Shown here: positions 18,156 through 25,878 of the stretch, piece by piece | Position numbering within the stretch: the first letter of the stretch is position 1 | How the letters are laid out: each line of letters starts with the position of its first letter | NCBI RefSeq assembly: GCF_000346295.1 | Contig: NZ_ANOG01000879.1 | Location: forward strand, 1-32,502 | Source of the DNA: Rhodopirellula maiorica SM1 | GTDB taxonomy: Bacteria; Planctomycetota; Planctomycetia; Pirellulales; Pirellulaceae | Reading direction: 5' to 3' | Length of the DNA: 32,502 nt | The notes under the pieces: generated by a model | What the model was told of the DNA's origin: nothing | Database searches by the model: none | The model's input: the letters and a program-made list of their open reading frames with translations, nothing else | Translations under genes and position numbers: made by a program

Positions 18156-18560
18156 TCAGCCGCCTTGGCGGCCTCCGTCTCCTATTGGATTTTCGTCATC
18201 GTTTCCAGTGTCGGCTGTCCCTCCAGTGTCCGGCGGCGCCGCCGAGGGGAAGGTTCCGTAGGGCGGGACGACGGAGGAGAATGGGGTTTCATTGGAAAAC
18301 ACTTGTCTGGCCGATCCGTCGATGGGAAAGCTTGGTACCGCATACCCATTCGTGCAAGGAAGTGGGGGATGCGGCACGCAGCGATTGTAGTGCAATGATT
18401 GACATACCCAGGGATGCCAATCCACTCGCGGGGGACATTGATTGACGGGGTTACATCGAAACAATCGACAGCGGTGAAACAATCCTCCTGCGGCGGCAAT
18501 GGAAGGTGCACTTACAATCGCAAAGAAGAGGAACAGGGCGGCAACGATTTGACGGCTCAT
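18156..18560 (-). CDS. Small secreted Cys/Pro-rich protein of unknown function
   Basis: The 134-residue product has a convincing signal peptide (MSRQIVAALFLFFAIVSA, cleavage near IAAAGG). The mature part is rich in cysteine, proline, histidine and tryptophan (for example HRCRLFRCNPVNQCPPRVDW) and then in glycine, aspartate and proline toward the end. No known domain is recognised. Its ATG overlaps the stop of the upstream gene in the sequence ATGA, so the two are translationally coupled and probably function together at the cell envelope. The base composition and codon choice seem less typical than in neighbouring housekeeping genes. Together with the reverse-transcriptase remnant next door, this suggests acquired DNA, but that is inference. 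Confidence 0.6.
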   Translation of the reverse strand: MSRQIVAALFLFFAIVSAPSIAAAGGLFHRCRLFRCNPVNQCPPRVDWHPWVCQSLHYNRCVPHPPLPCTNGYAVPSFPIDGSARQVFSNETPFSSVVPPYGTFPSAAPPDTGGTADTGNDDENPIGDGGRQGG

Positions 18561-19294
18561 TTAGTCGGTCCTTGAACGTCCAGATCTGGTTTTGGCAGCA
18601 TGCCCAAAAGTGTCGTTTTCCAATGCTCAGCGTCGGCTTCATCACAGTTGGAACCAATTTTAGCGTTAATCGTAATCACAGCACCTGGCTTTCCAGAAAT
18701 GAGAAAATCGGCAGACCCATCGGACGATTCGCCAGTATGAAGTAACGCGGTTCCGCCGCCACCTTTTTGAAGCAACAGTTTGTCCCCCGCCGAAGTGGTC
18801 GTTGTTCGTGCGTCATTCCACTTTGGTTTGTAGTAGTGGCCCTGGCTGTGCACATCCCTCCACTTGAGCTTTCCCGCACGCTGCTTGAGGTCAATCACGT
18901 CGCCAGGAGCCATCTCGGGAATATCCGATAACGAAGCATGTACTATCGCATATGAAAGCTCCACAGGCCTACGGCTGTCGTTTGTTACCTCATAGGTAAA
19001 AGTGACGCGGTAAACACGATTGTCTCCAGCCCCAGCGATCGCCAAATCGACGACCTTTAACGAATGCGATATTTTAAGTCGTGTGCTCTCCGCAACGCCC
19101 AGTTCGATATCGTCCAGCTGTCGTCGAATACGTCGCTCCGTCGCTTCAAAGCTGAGGTACAGAAAAATCGTCCACAAACCAATCGCAACCGTCGCCCCGA
19201 TTTGGATCAGCGCAACAACCGCAGTTAACCACTCCAATCGTGGTGGCGAAGATTTGCGTGGTGGTATCATTTTCGCGTATGAGTGGATAGCCAT
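18557..19294 (-). CDS. Membrane-anchored protein of unknown function
   Basis: The product is about 245 residues. One clear hydrophobic helix (about residues 23-48, TAVVALIQIGATVAIGLWTIFLYL) follows a basic N-terminus, and a short charged stretch (ATERRIRRQLDDIEL) comes right after it. The rest should lie outside the cytoplasm or remain as a soluble domain; it is beta-rich (VYRVTFTYEVTNDSRRPVELSYAIV) and could be an immunoglobulin-like or similar sandwich. No family is recognised. An alternative start at residue 9 is possible. The stop overlaps the ATG of the small secreted gene by an ATGA junction, marking a two-gene operon on the minus strand. Confidence 0.65.
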   Translation of the reverse strand: MAIHSYAKMIPPRKSSPPRLEWLTAVVALIQIGATVAIGLWTIFLYLSFEATERRIRRQLDDIELGVAESTRLKISHSLKVVDLAIAGAGDNRVYRVTFTYEVTNDSRRPVELSYAIVHASLSDIPEMAPGDVIDLKQRAGKLKWRDVHSQGHYYKPKWNDARTTTTSAGDKLLLQKGGGGTALLHTGESSDGSADFLISGKPGAVITINAKIGSNCDEADAEHWKTTLLGMLPKPDLDVQGPTK

Positions 19295-20053
19295 CGACTC
19301 GTTGCTCCCGCAGTCAGCAGATGCAACACAGCAGCATCAATGAATTGGTGACCAACCTGTACTAAGCTGTGTCGCTATCCATCCCAAAACGCAACTCAGA
19401 ACAACTCCAAAGTCCTCACTTGTTCGACCATAATTCTATCTGCGTGCCGTGATGCACCCAGTGTACGAAAGTTACGTCTACCTGTGTCGACTCTCGCTGA
19501 ATAGCTAGCCAATGCCAGTTAGGCTTCCGTTAACAGGGATCCTCCTATTACGCCCCGTCCCCTGTTGAAACTTACACAGTTAAAATGGCAACTCCTACGT
19601 TAGACAGTTGGTAGTCAACCAGAACGATTGCGAAGACAAATTTGTCTCAACGCAGTCGATCGAAAAAACGATTGAAAGAAAAATCGGAGAGGCGGTGAGA
19701 TGCGAGAATGACAGTCGCGACTCGAGCATGGCATTTTTTCGTTTCCATGTTTCTGTCGTATCTCGGTTTGGGTGTCACCGCACGGTTCAGTGAAATGCTC
19801 CTTGAAAGCCTATGCAAGCGGGAGGCTAAAAAACTGAAGGTCAAAAAATGGGGGAAGACCGATGAGATTCGTTTGCTGACATGGCTGCGTTTCACATCGA
19901 CGCGTTGCCACATCCATCTAAGCTTGTCTCGGCGGAATCCACGAATTATGCCGTTGTGAGCGGCGGGACAAACTTGTAGCGATTCTCCCAAAGGGGTGTT
20001 GCCCGTTTCCTGTGAACGAAAACATTGCAACCCATTGCGACAGCTGGATTCCT

Positions 20054-20119
20054 AATCTTAATCCTAATCTTCTCCGATCCTGTCCTATCCAGCGCGGCTG
20101 CGCTGTCGGGATTAAGATT
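20054..20119. repeat. Inverted repeat AATCTTAATCC / GGATTAAGATT
   Basis: AATCTTAATCC (20054-20064) pairs perfectly with GGATTAAGATT (20109-20119), enclosing a GC-rich segment (CAGCGCGGCTGCGCTG) that is itself partly palindromic. It is likely a copy of a dispersed intergenic element, but no second copy exists in this window to prove it. Confidence 0.55.
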
Positions 20120-20166
20120 AAGAATTTCTTGCCTGGTCGTCTCTACAGACTTTATTTTAGTTCGGC

Positions 20167-20217
20167 AGGCGGGAGCCTGCGGTGCAGAGTGTTACCAGGC
20201 GGGAGTCTGGGAACGAG
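20167..20217. repeat. Two tandem copies of AGGCGGGAG(C/T)CTG
   Basis: AGGCGGGAGCCTG (20167-20179) recurs as AGGCGGGAGTCTG (20197-20209) 30 bases later, followed by GGAACGAG. It lies immediately downstream of the stop of the minus-strand cation transporter at 20226, so it is 3' untranslated sequence of that gene. Confidence 0.6.
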
Positions 20218-20225
20218 GGGGGGAG

Positions 20226-21155
20226 TCAGGGCGATTCGCCGTGGGTGTCGGGTTCGATGTGGACGTGGACGTCGCGGACTCGCGGCATTTCGATTAGCAA
20301 CATGTCTTTGACATCGTGACCAATTCGGTGACCTTCTTGGACTGACATCTCGCCGGGAACCTGCACGTGGATCTCGACAAAAAACTCGAGTCCACTTTTG
20401 CGGACCCTCAACTTCTCGACATTCGACACACCCGCGACCGCTTCGGCGACGCGGCGGGCACGCGCCACCGTTGCCTCGTCCGCCTGTTGATCCATCATCT
20501 CGCGGGCGGTACTGGTGAAAATCCGGATCCCGGTGATCACTAACATGCCACAAACGCACAACGCGGCGATCGGGTCGATGTAGGGTCCCCAATCCCCTAA
20601 GTATGGAGAGACCAACAATGAAACCGCGACGGCCGCCGATCCAAGCGCGTCACTGCGATGATCCCAGGCAGTCGCTCGCAGCGCCGATGAATCCAACCGC
20701 GTGGCCACTCGGGCGGTAAACCGATACGTCACTTCTTTGATCAAGGCACAAACCGCTGCAATCCCACCGGCCAACAATCCGGGGACTCGCAACTCACCGC
20801 CAAATCGCTTTGCCGTTTCGATCGCCAATAGCGCCGCACTAAACGCGACAAGCAGCGCGACACATAAACCGGCAATCGATTCGGCTTTGGTGTGACCGTA
20901 GGGATGATCGTCGTCCTCTTCTCGCTGAGCAACGCTTAGCGCCCCGCGTACCGCCAGCGCGCTGGCGACATCGCCGATCGAATTGACAGCGTCGGCAATC
21001 AGCGCGGCCGAACCGGTCACGATCCCGCCCGTCATTTTTGCGATGACCAAGACGACATTCACGCCTAATCCCCAAACGGCCGCGCGTCCCGCATCCACGT
21101 AAACACGTTGACGCAATGCAATGGTCGCTTCGTCTCGAGGGGGGGTGATCGACAA
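20226..21155 (-). CDS. Cation diffusion facilitator (CDF) family metal transporter
   Basis: CDF proteins export divalent metals such as zinc, iron, cobalt or manganese from the cytoplasm in exchange for protons. The 309-residue product has the usual six membrane helices in its first about 210 residues. ADAVNSIGD (helix 2) and DHRSDALGS (helix 5) supply the transport-site His/Asp residues, and HPYGHTKAE is the conserved cytoplasmic loop. A C-terminal cytoplasmic domain (about 215-305) ends in DVHVHIEP. The Asn in place of the usual His-Ser-Leu context in helix 2 leaves the metal preference open. The only start in frame is a TTG at 21155; just downstream of it lies a run of seven G on the plus strand (21139-21145), so a missed ATG by homopolymer error is possible. 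Confidence 0.88.
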   Translation of the reverse strand: MSITPPRDEATIALRQRVYVDAGRAAVWGLGVNVVLVIAKMTGGIVTGSAALIADAVNSIGDVASALAVRGALSVAQREEDDDHPYGHTKAESIAGLCVALLVAFSAALLAIETAKRFGGELRVPGLLAGGIAAVCALIKEVTYRFTARVATRLDSSALRATAWDHRSDALGSAAVAVSLLVSPYLGDWGPYIDPIAALCVCGMLVITGIRIFTSTAREMMDQQADEATVARARRVAEAVAGVSNVEKLRVRKSGLEFFVEIHVQVPGEMSVQEGHRIGHDVKDMLLIEMPRVRDVHVHIEPDTHGESP

Positions 21156-21364
21156 GGGCGAGGACTCGCAGGTAGGAGGACGTTCGACACATTCGATGAA
21201 CGCCGGTTTTCAAGCTTATCGTAGCGTCAAACGATTCCAATTGAACCGGGGCAATTTCTTGATTCATCCCCCCACAGCGGCGAACCGTGACCTACGTTTT
21301 TGCAACGTGTGTCCGCATTTTCTGTCCCGTGCCTGTCCAAATCGTTGCCTGCGAAAACGAAGCC

Positions 21365-23461
21365 ATGAGCCAATCTCTCATTCAGACCGCAAAACCGGAA
21401 CAAACCGGATTGTCGACCCTTTGGTTCGCGGCGACGACGCTGCTTGGCGCGTTTTTGGTTTTCCAAGTCCAACCGGTGATCAGCAAATGTGTGCTGCCGT
21501 GGTTCGGAGGCACGCCCGCAGTCTGGACCACCTGCATGCTGTTTTTTCAGCTACTGCTGTTTGCCGGTTATTTGTATGCCCACGTACTAAAAAGCTATTT
21601 TAAACCGGCGGTTCAAGGTGCGATCCATTTGCTGCTGCTGAGCGCCGCGGCGTTGAGTTTGCCAATCGAACCGTCGGACGCCTGGAAACCATCGGGTGCG
21701 GAATCACCGACACTCTATTTGCTGTGGATGTTGCTATGTCACGTCGGGCTGCCCTATTTTGTGCTCTCTAGCACTGGGCCACTGATCCAAGCATGGCTTA
21801 GCTATCAAGATTCAAGCGACAAGATTTACCGGCTCTACGCACTTTCGAATGCTGGTTCACTGTTGGCACTTCTGAGCTATCCTTTTGCGGTCGAACCGTT
21901 CTTGTCGGTATCGCATCAATCGGTGGTGTGGTCGCTGATGTTTTGTGGTTTCGTCTTGATCCAAAGCGTGGTTGCGATTCGGCTGTTCCGCGTCGTCGAT
22001 CGTGGCGAGAAACACATCACAGCATCCGCGCCCGCGTCTAACACTCGGACACAAATCCCGTGGCAACATCGTCTGGCTTGGGTGGCGCTGCCCGCATTTG
22101 CATCGACGTTCTTGCTTGTCGTCACGAATCATGTCTGCCAAGACGTTGCCGTGATCCCGTTTTTGTGGGTGCTGCCACTGAGTTTGTACCTACTCAGCTT
22201 TATCATCTGCTTTGATTCGCCACAGTGGTACAAACCAAAATGGATTGCGTTAGTCAGTATCTTGGCGATCGCAGCGCTCCGCAACAAATATTTGCTGCCC
22301 TTCTCGTTTCAACTGCTGACCGAAGCCGGCTGTTATATGGTGCTGTTATTGGGCGTGTGCTTGTTGTGTCATGGCGAGGTCGCTCGCGTGAAGCCCGCGG
22401 CGCGGTGGTTGACTCAGTACTATGCGTTACTTTCGGCGGGCGGTGCGATCGGCGGTTTGATTGTCGCAGTCGCTTGCCCGTTGCTGTTCAACAATTTCAC
22501 CGAACTTCCGCTGGCGTTGTCAGTTGCTTCGGCGCTATCCGTCGTGATCTTTTTTGCCAGTCGAGGTTGGCGGTTGGCCGACTACGACTGGAACGCCGCT
22601 CGACGAGTCAAGATCGCAGTGGCTGTCGTGATGGCGCTGCCGATCATTGACCTGTCGATGAAAGGCCACGCTTCGGCAATCGCATCGGACCGCAACTTTT
22701 TCGGAGTTTTGCGAGTGCATCGCGACGAGGAGGGAACCCATTTGGTCCATGGTCGCACGATTCATGGCATGCAGCGACCGGGCGACGCGTCGTCGCAGCC
22801 GACCGCCTACTACTATTACGACAGCGGTGTCGGTCGCGTGATCTCGGTGCTGCAAGAACGTTCGCCGTCGATCAAAACCAGCGTGATCGGTTTGGGCTGT
22901 GGCGTGCTTGCAAGCTACGGACGTGCGGAGGACGAATTCGACATGATCGAAATCAATCCTGCGATCCAGCGAATCGCTAGCGAACATTTTACGTTTATGA
23001 GCGATTGTCCATCGACAATTCGGCACCATCTCGGCGATGGCCGGTTGGTGATGGAACGGATGCACGACCATCGTTTCGACCTGATCGTGTTGGATGCGTT
23101 CAGCAGCGATGCCATTCCCGCGCATCTTCTAACAACCGAAGCGTTTGATTTGTATCGCACCCGGCTGGCGGCCGCAGGGGTGTTTGCCGTGCATGTATCC
23201 AACAACCATCTCGATCTTGTGCCACTGGTTCACCGGTTGGCGAAGCACGCATCGCTGGAAAGCCGGGTCGTTTACGGGATCGGCGACGATGCGATCAGCG
23301 TGCGAAATTCCAGCTGGGTCGTTTTGGCGGATGCCGACAACCCGATCTGGGACCATCCGGCGATGGAAACGGCTCGGCCAGCAACGCCGGAGCAACTTCG
23401 CGACGCGCCGTTGTGGACCGATCAGCACCACAATTTGGTTAGCGTACTGAATTTGTGGTAA
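21365..23461 (+). CDS. Membrane-bound spermidine-synthase-like protein
   Basis: The product is about 698 residues. Its N-terminal about 430 residues hold ten or more membrane helices (opening with TLLGAFLVFQVQPVISKCVLPWFGG, typical of the family). The C-terminal about 240 residues are a spermidine/spermine-synthase-like Rossmann domain with VIGLGCGVLASYG, FDMIEINP and the diagnostic LDAFSSDAIPAHLLT. The family resembles fused spermidine synthases of many bacteria; aminopropyltransferase activity is not proven and the nucleotide donor site may have changed. The ATG at 21365 is chosen because the open frame from 21287 lacks a plausible N-terminus. It is divergent from the CDF transporter. Family A palindrome 2 lies 45 bases after the stop. 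Confidence 0.85.
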   Translation: MSQSLIQTAKPEQTGLSTLWFAATTLLGAFLVFQVQPVISKCVLPWFGGTPAVWTTCMLFFQLLLFAGYLYAHVLKSYFKPAVQGAIHLLLLSAAALSLPIEPSDAWKPSGAESPTLYLLWMLLCHVGLPYFVLSSTGPLIQAWLSYQDSSDKIYRLYALSNAGSLLALLSYPFAVEPFLSVSHQSVVWSLMFCGFVLIQSVVAIRLFRVVDRGEKHITASAPASNTRTQIPWQHRLAWVALPAFASTFLLVVTNHVCQDVAVIPFLWVLPLSLYLLSFIICFDSPQWYKPKWIALVSILAIAALRNKYLLPFSFQLLTEAGCYMVLLLGVCLLCHGEVARVKPAARWLTQYYALLSAGGAIGGLIVAVACPLLFNNFTELPLALSVASALSVVIFFASRGWRLADYDWNAARRVKIAVAVVMALPIIDLSMKGHASAIASDRNFFGVLRVHRDEEGTHLVHGRTIHGMQRPGDASSQPTAYYYYDSGVGRVISVLQERSPSIKTSVIGLGCGVLASYGRAEDEFDMIEINPAIQRIASEHFTFMSDCPSTIRHHLGDGRLVMERMHDHRFDLIVLDAFSSDAIPAHLLTTEAFDLYRTRLAAAGVFAVHVSNNHLDLVPLVHRLAKHASLESRVVYGIGDDAISVRNSSWVVLADADNPIWDHPAMETARPATPEQLRDAPLWTDQHHNLVSVLNLW

Positions 23462-23505
23462 GCACCTCGCCAGCAGTTTCCCGACCTGACTTTCAGACGA
23501 CAAAA

Positions 23506-23564
23506 CGTAGCCTAGGCTTCCAGCCTGGAGCCCGCAGCAACCCAGGCTGGAAGCCTAGGCTACG
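23506..23564. repeat. Family A palindrome, second perfect copy
   Basis: CGTAGCCTAGGCTTCCAGCC plus TGG (23506-23528) pairs perfectly over 23 bp with 23542-23564 around a 13-base loop. The arm is identical to that at 13221-13243, while the loops differ, as expected for structure-conserving repeats. It lies 45 bases past the stop of the spermidine-synthase-like gene and is a likely transcript end. Confidence 0.85.
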
Positions 23565-23830
23565 CTAAAGGCCAACGATTTTTTGCGGCAGTGCGTAGTT
23601 GCCCGCAAAACTTTTGAGTGTGCAACTTGAGGGTTTGAAAAAAATTTTCTCGATCTTTTCTGGATTGGCTCAAGAAGTCGGAAAAACCGGTATTGCCCGT
23701 TGTTTCACGGGTTTGCTAACTTCCGCAGCGTCCCTGGGATTCAATTTGTGCACCGCACGGTGATCAAATTGACTGAAGTTGTCGCGGTCGATGGACGATG
23801 AAACAAATGTTTCCGCCCGATTCGCGCTGA

Positions 23831-23853
23831 CGAAAGTCTCTTTTCGCTACGAC
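23831..23853. repeat. Degenerate family B half-unit
   Basis: CGAAAGTCTCTTTTCGCTAC resembles the right half of family B units but has lost the central GCGAC, so its hairpin is shortened. Confidence 0.5.
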
Positions 23854-24056
23854 GGATTGCATCCTGGGACAAGGATAGCGGCGCTGACGACCGAAGCGGA
23901 AACGGTCAAAATCGAGTGATCTCAAGGAAGATTTCGCTGGATAGGCCCGGTCAATTCACGCGCTTTCGCATCCATTGAACTAACCCACGGCGACTCATCA
24001 CTGAGTTACGGGTGGTTTGATGGGAGTCACCAGTCCCAAACGGGAGCAATCAGATT

Positions 24057-24353
24057 ATGCAAATTTTTGGCCCTTTTCGTATGTCCGCCTCGCAAAACGC
24101 AGGTGGGGCACAACGAACCCAATCCCCGACCCCCAATCTAGCGACGCCGAAGCAATCCGCAGCTCCTGTGGATCAGCTCGACATCAGCAGTGCGGCGTCG
24201 GGTGTGAACCGGCTCGAGGGTGCGATCGCCGGTGGCGGTGAAATCCGCGTCGACCGTGTCGCCGACCTGCGTCGCCAAATCGCCAGCGGCAACTATGACA
24301 CGCCTGAGAAGATGGACGCCGCCTTGGAGCGGATGCTCGACCAATTCGCATAG
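24057..24353 (+). CDS. flgM: FlgM-like anti-sigma-28 factor
   Basis: FlgM binds the flagellar sigma factor FliA and holds it inactive until the hook is complete, when FlgM is exported. The 98-residue product has the family layout: a flexible, polar N-terminal half (Ser/Ala/Pro-rich), then VDQLDISSAA, and the sigma-binding C-terminal helices IRVDRVADLRRQIASGNYDT followed by MDAALERMLDQF. The start ATG at 24057 has GGGAG about 14 bases upstream. No other flagellar gene is in the window, so the partner genes lie elsewhere. A Fur-family gene follows on the same strand. Confidence 0.85.
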   Translation: MQIFGPFRMSASQNAGGAQRTQSPTPNLATPKQSAAPVDQLDISSAASGVNRLEGAIAGGGEIRVDRVADLRRQIASGNYDTPEKMDAALERMLDQFA

Positions 24354-24448
24354 CGAACTGACACTCGCACGACCGATCACGACTCGGTTTTCACCGATTC
24401 GGCGTGGTCAAAGTCGAAAATTTGCGGTAAGACAGTGTTAGGGCATTC

Positions 24449-24507
24449 AAACAGCTCGCGAAATTGGTGTACTCTTTGACGGAGGATCACCGCGAGCTGT
24501 TTCCTCC
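24449..24507. promoter_or_regulatory. 12-bp inverted repeat with a competing hairpin between flgM and the Fur-family gene
   Basis: AAACAGCTCGCG (24449-24460) pairs perfectly with CGCGAGCTGTTT (24491-24502). The enclosed and overlapping GGAGGA (24481-24486) can instead pair with TCCTCC (24502-24507). It may be the flgM terminator, or a leader of the regulator gene in which a GGAGG sequence is masked. It does not resemble a classical Fur box. Confidence 0.5.
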
Positions 24508-24565
24508 GTTCGGACGGCGAAATTCGCCCCGCAATGCACCGACGCTACCGACAATACTTTTCAAC

Positions 24566-25072
24566 GTGTCTGACTCATCATCTCCTTCGCTTCAACCGAT
24601 CGACGTTTCGCTTACCCCTCAAGAGCGTTTTGAGGAGTATTTGCAAACGCGTGGGCTTCGACAAACCAGCCAACGCAAAACGTTGGTGGATCAAGTCTTT
24701 AGCCATCACGACCATTTCGATGCCGACGAACTGATTGACCGCTTGCCTCGCAAAGGGGCCAAGAACTATGTCAGCAGCGCGACGGTCTATCGAACGCTGC
24801 GTGAATTTGTCGACGCCGGGCTGCTGAAAAGCTTCCAGCTCGAAGGACGTACGGTCTACGAACACGATTACGGTTATCCTCAGCACGACCATCTGTACTG
24901 TACGCGTTGCCGTGAGCTGTTCGAATTTCAGAGCGAGCCGCTCACCAAGCTGCTCGACGAAATCGGCGTCGAACATGGATTCCGCATCTCGGGTCACCGC
25001 ATGATCATCCACGGGGTGTGTCGCGAATGCAGCAAGAGCCGCCGCAAAAAGCGAAAGCAAGATTTGGTTTAG
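24566..25072 (+). CDS. Fur-family metal or peroxide-responsive transcription regulator
   Basis: Fur-family dimers repress genes when loaded with a metal ion. The product is about 168 residues from GTG 24566: a winged-helix DNA-binding domain (LRQTSQRKTLVDQVF, then SSATVYRTLREFVDAGLL) and a C-terminal dimerisation domain with HDHLYCTRC and CREC, which form the structural zinc site, plus a basic tail (KSRRKKRKQ). Whether it senses iron, zinc or peroxide cannot be decided from the residues seen. The frame is open back to a TTG at 24464, but that part overlaps the 12-bp inverted repeat and is not family-like, so the GTG is preferred. An imperfect inverted repeat (25084-25132) follows the stop. 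Confidence 0.87.
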   Translation: MSDSSSPSLQPIDVSLTPQERFEEYLQTRGLRQTSQRKTLVDQVFSHHDHFDADELIDRLPRKGAKNYVSSATVYRTLREFVDAGLLKSFQLEGRTVYEHDYGYPQHDHLYCTRCRELFEFQSEPLTKLLDEIGVEHGFRISGHRMIIHGVCRECSKSRRKKRKQDLV

Positions 25073-25083
25073 TAGGCGAGTTG

Positions 25084-25132
25084 TAGGCTGGATCCAGGAC
25101 GCGGGATCATGCCGTTTGCTTGATCCGGGCTA
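25084..25132. repeat. Imperfect palindrome between convergent genes
   Basis: GTAGGCTGGATC (from 25084) and GATCCGGGCTAC (to about 25132) pair at about nine of twelve positions. The GTAG...GGCT and CTAC ends recall family A, so this may be a decayed relative. It lies just after the Fur-family stop. Confidence 0.45.
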
Positions 25133-25190
25133 CCCCAAAATGCGCAACTTCAAAACTTATGCTTTGGGTGGTGATTCACCTTGGCGTTAT

Positions 25191-25210
25191 GATCGCGGAG
25201 TGATCAACGA
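25191..25210. repeat. Short palindromic repeat, family C copy 3
   Basis: GATCGCGGAGTGATC followed by AACGA runs directly into the stop codon (25211-25213, minus strand) of the next gene. One base in the stem differs from copy 1 but still allows a G-T pair on one strand. Confidence 0.7.
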
Positions 25211-25648
25211 CTATTCGTCGCTGGGGTCGCACTCGCGGAGCTGCTTCAAGATGGCGGCGAAGACCATTTCATTGGCATCAAAGTCGCGACTTTCGGATTG
25301 GATCTGAATCACAAATCGCTGTCCGGCGATCCGCGTCACGATCGTTCGCAGCATGACGAGCAGATCGAGATAATAGAATTTCAGATCGACTGCCAAACCA
25401 TTGTCAAAGAACTGATCGATGGGCAGGATCTCGGATTCCACCTCGTTGTACTCGGCAATGATGGCATCACGAATTTCGTCGACCAGCTGCTCGTCCAAAT
25501 TCTGGCTTTGGTCCCGGACAATCGAACAGAACCCGCCGCTAGGCAACTGCAGCGTTGCACTGTTGCCCGCTTCTTCTTCGTCGACCACGGACGTCCAGTT
25601 ATCGGGATACAGGAAACGCAGTCCGAATTCGTCAAAAGTTGCTGGCAT
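25211..25648 (-). CDS. Small conserved protein, DcrB/PsbP-like fold suspected
   Basis: The 145-residue product has no signal peptide or membrane helix. Its opening, FGLRFLYPDNWTSVVDEEEAG, followed by short beta-like strands (ATLQLPSGGFCSIVRD) and a long acidic helix (LDEQLVDEIRDAIIAEYNEVE), is like the DcrB/PsbP/Mog1 alpha-beta-alpha fold, where a YP.NW motif near the start is usual. Function is unknown. The stop codon is preceded on the plus strand by family C copy 3. It is convergent with the Fur-family gene. Confidence 0.7.
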   Translation of the reverse strand: MPATFDEFGLRFLYPDNWTSVVDEEEAGNSATLQLPSGGFCSIVRDQSQNLDEQLVDEIRDAIIAEYNEVESEILPIDQFFDNGLAVDLKFYYLDLLVMLRTIVTRIAGQRFVIQIQSESRDFDANEMVFAAILKQLRECDPSDE

Positions 25649-25878
25649 TTTCTCGTTTTGAATTTGCGTGATGGCCGAGGACCGTGATGGTTAAGGACAA
25701 CCCCCGCCACGGGAAGGACGGCGGTGGTCCATTAGAAGGATGATCATTCGAAAAGGGGACGCTGCCAAGAAAGGGCGGCCGACGTGGTCCCGCATTGTCG
25801 ATCTTTACATTGCTTTTATCAGGGAAATCTTGCTAGAAGAAGTAAAGAACGTTCTTTTCCCAGATTGATCCGCCTGAA

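Larger units (their letters stand above)
19295..20225. other. Gene-poor stretch with repeats
   Basis: About 930 bases contain no gene I can support. A plus-strand frame at 19708-19959 (83 residues) has no recognised domain or conserved neighbour and competes with an equally weak minus-strand frame. A small hairpin (AACAGGG at 19532-19538 with CCCTGTT at 19560-19566) and two repeat features near the right end (20054-20119 and 20167-20217) are the only structure. This may be decayed accessory DNA. Confidence 0.55.
23462..24056. other. Long intergenic region before flgM
   Basis: About 600 bases without a supported gene. It contains the family A palindrome (23506-23564), an AT-rich patch near 23635-23660 (GAAAAAAATTTTCTCGATC), and a degenerate family B half-unit (23831-23853). 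I looked for a flagellar sigma-28 promoter and found none convincing. The length leaves room for regulation of flgM, or for a small RNA not recognisable by eye. Confidence 0.5.

Noticed and set aside
19708-19959. Plus-strand open frame of 83 residues in the gene-poor stretch
   Set aside because: No recognised domain, composition typical of chance frames, and an equally long minus-strand frame covers it.
20839-21267. Minus-strand frame with an ATG upstream of the CDF gene
   Set aside because: It runs in a different frame over the CDF N-terminus and is Arg/Cys-rich; kept only as a possible source of the true start if the G7 run is wrong.
23580-24056. Possible sigma-28 promoter for flgM
   Set aside because: No pair of elements with acceptable consensus and spacing was found.
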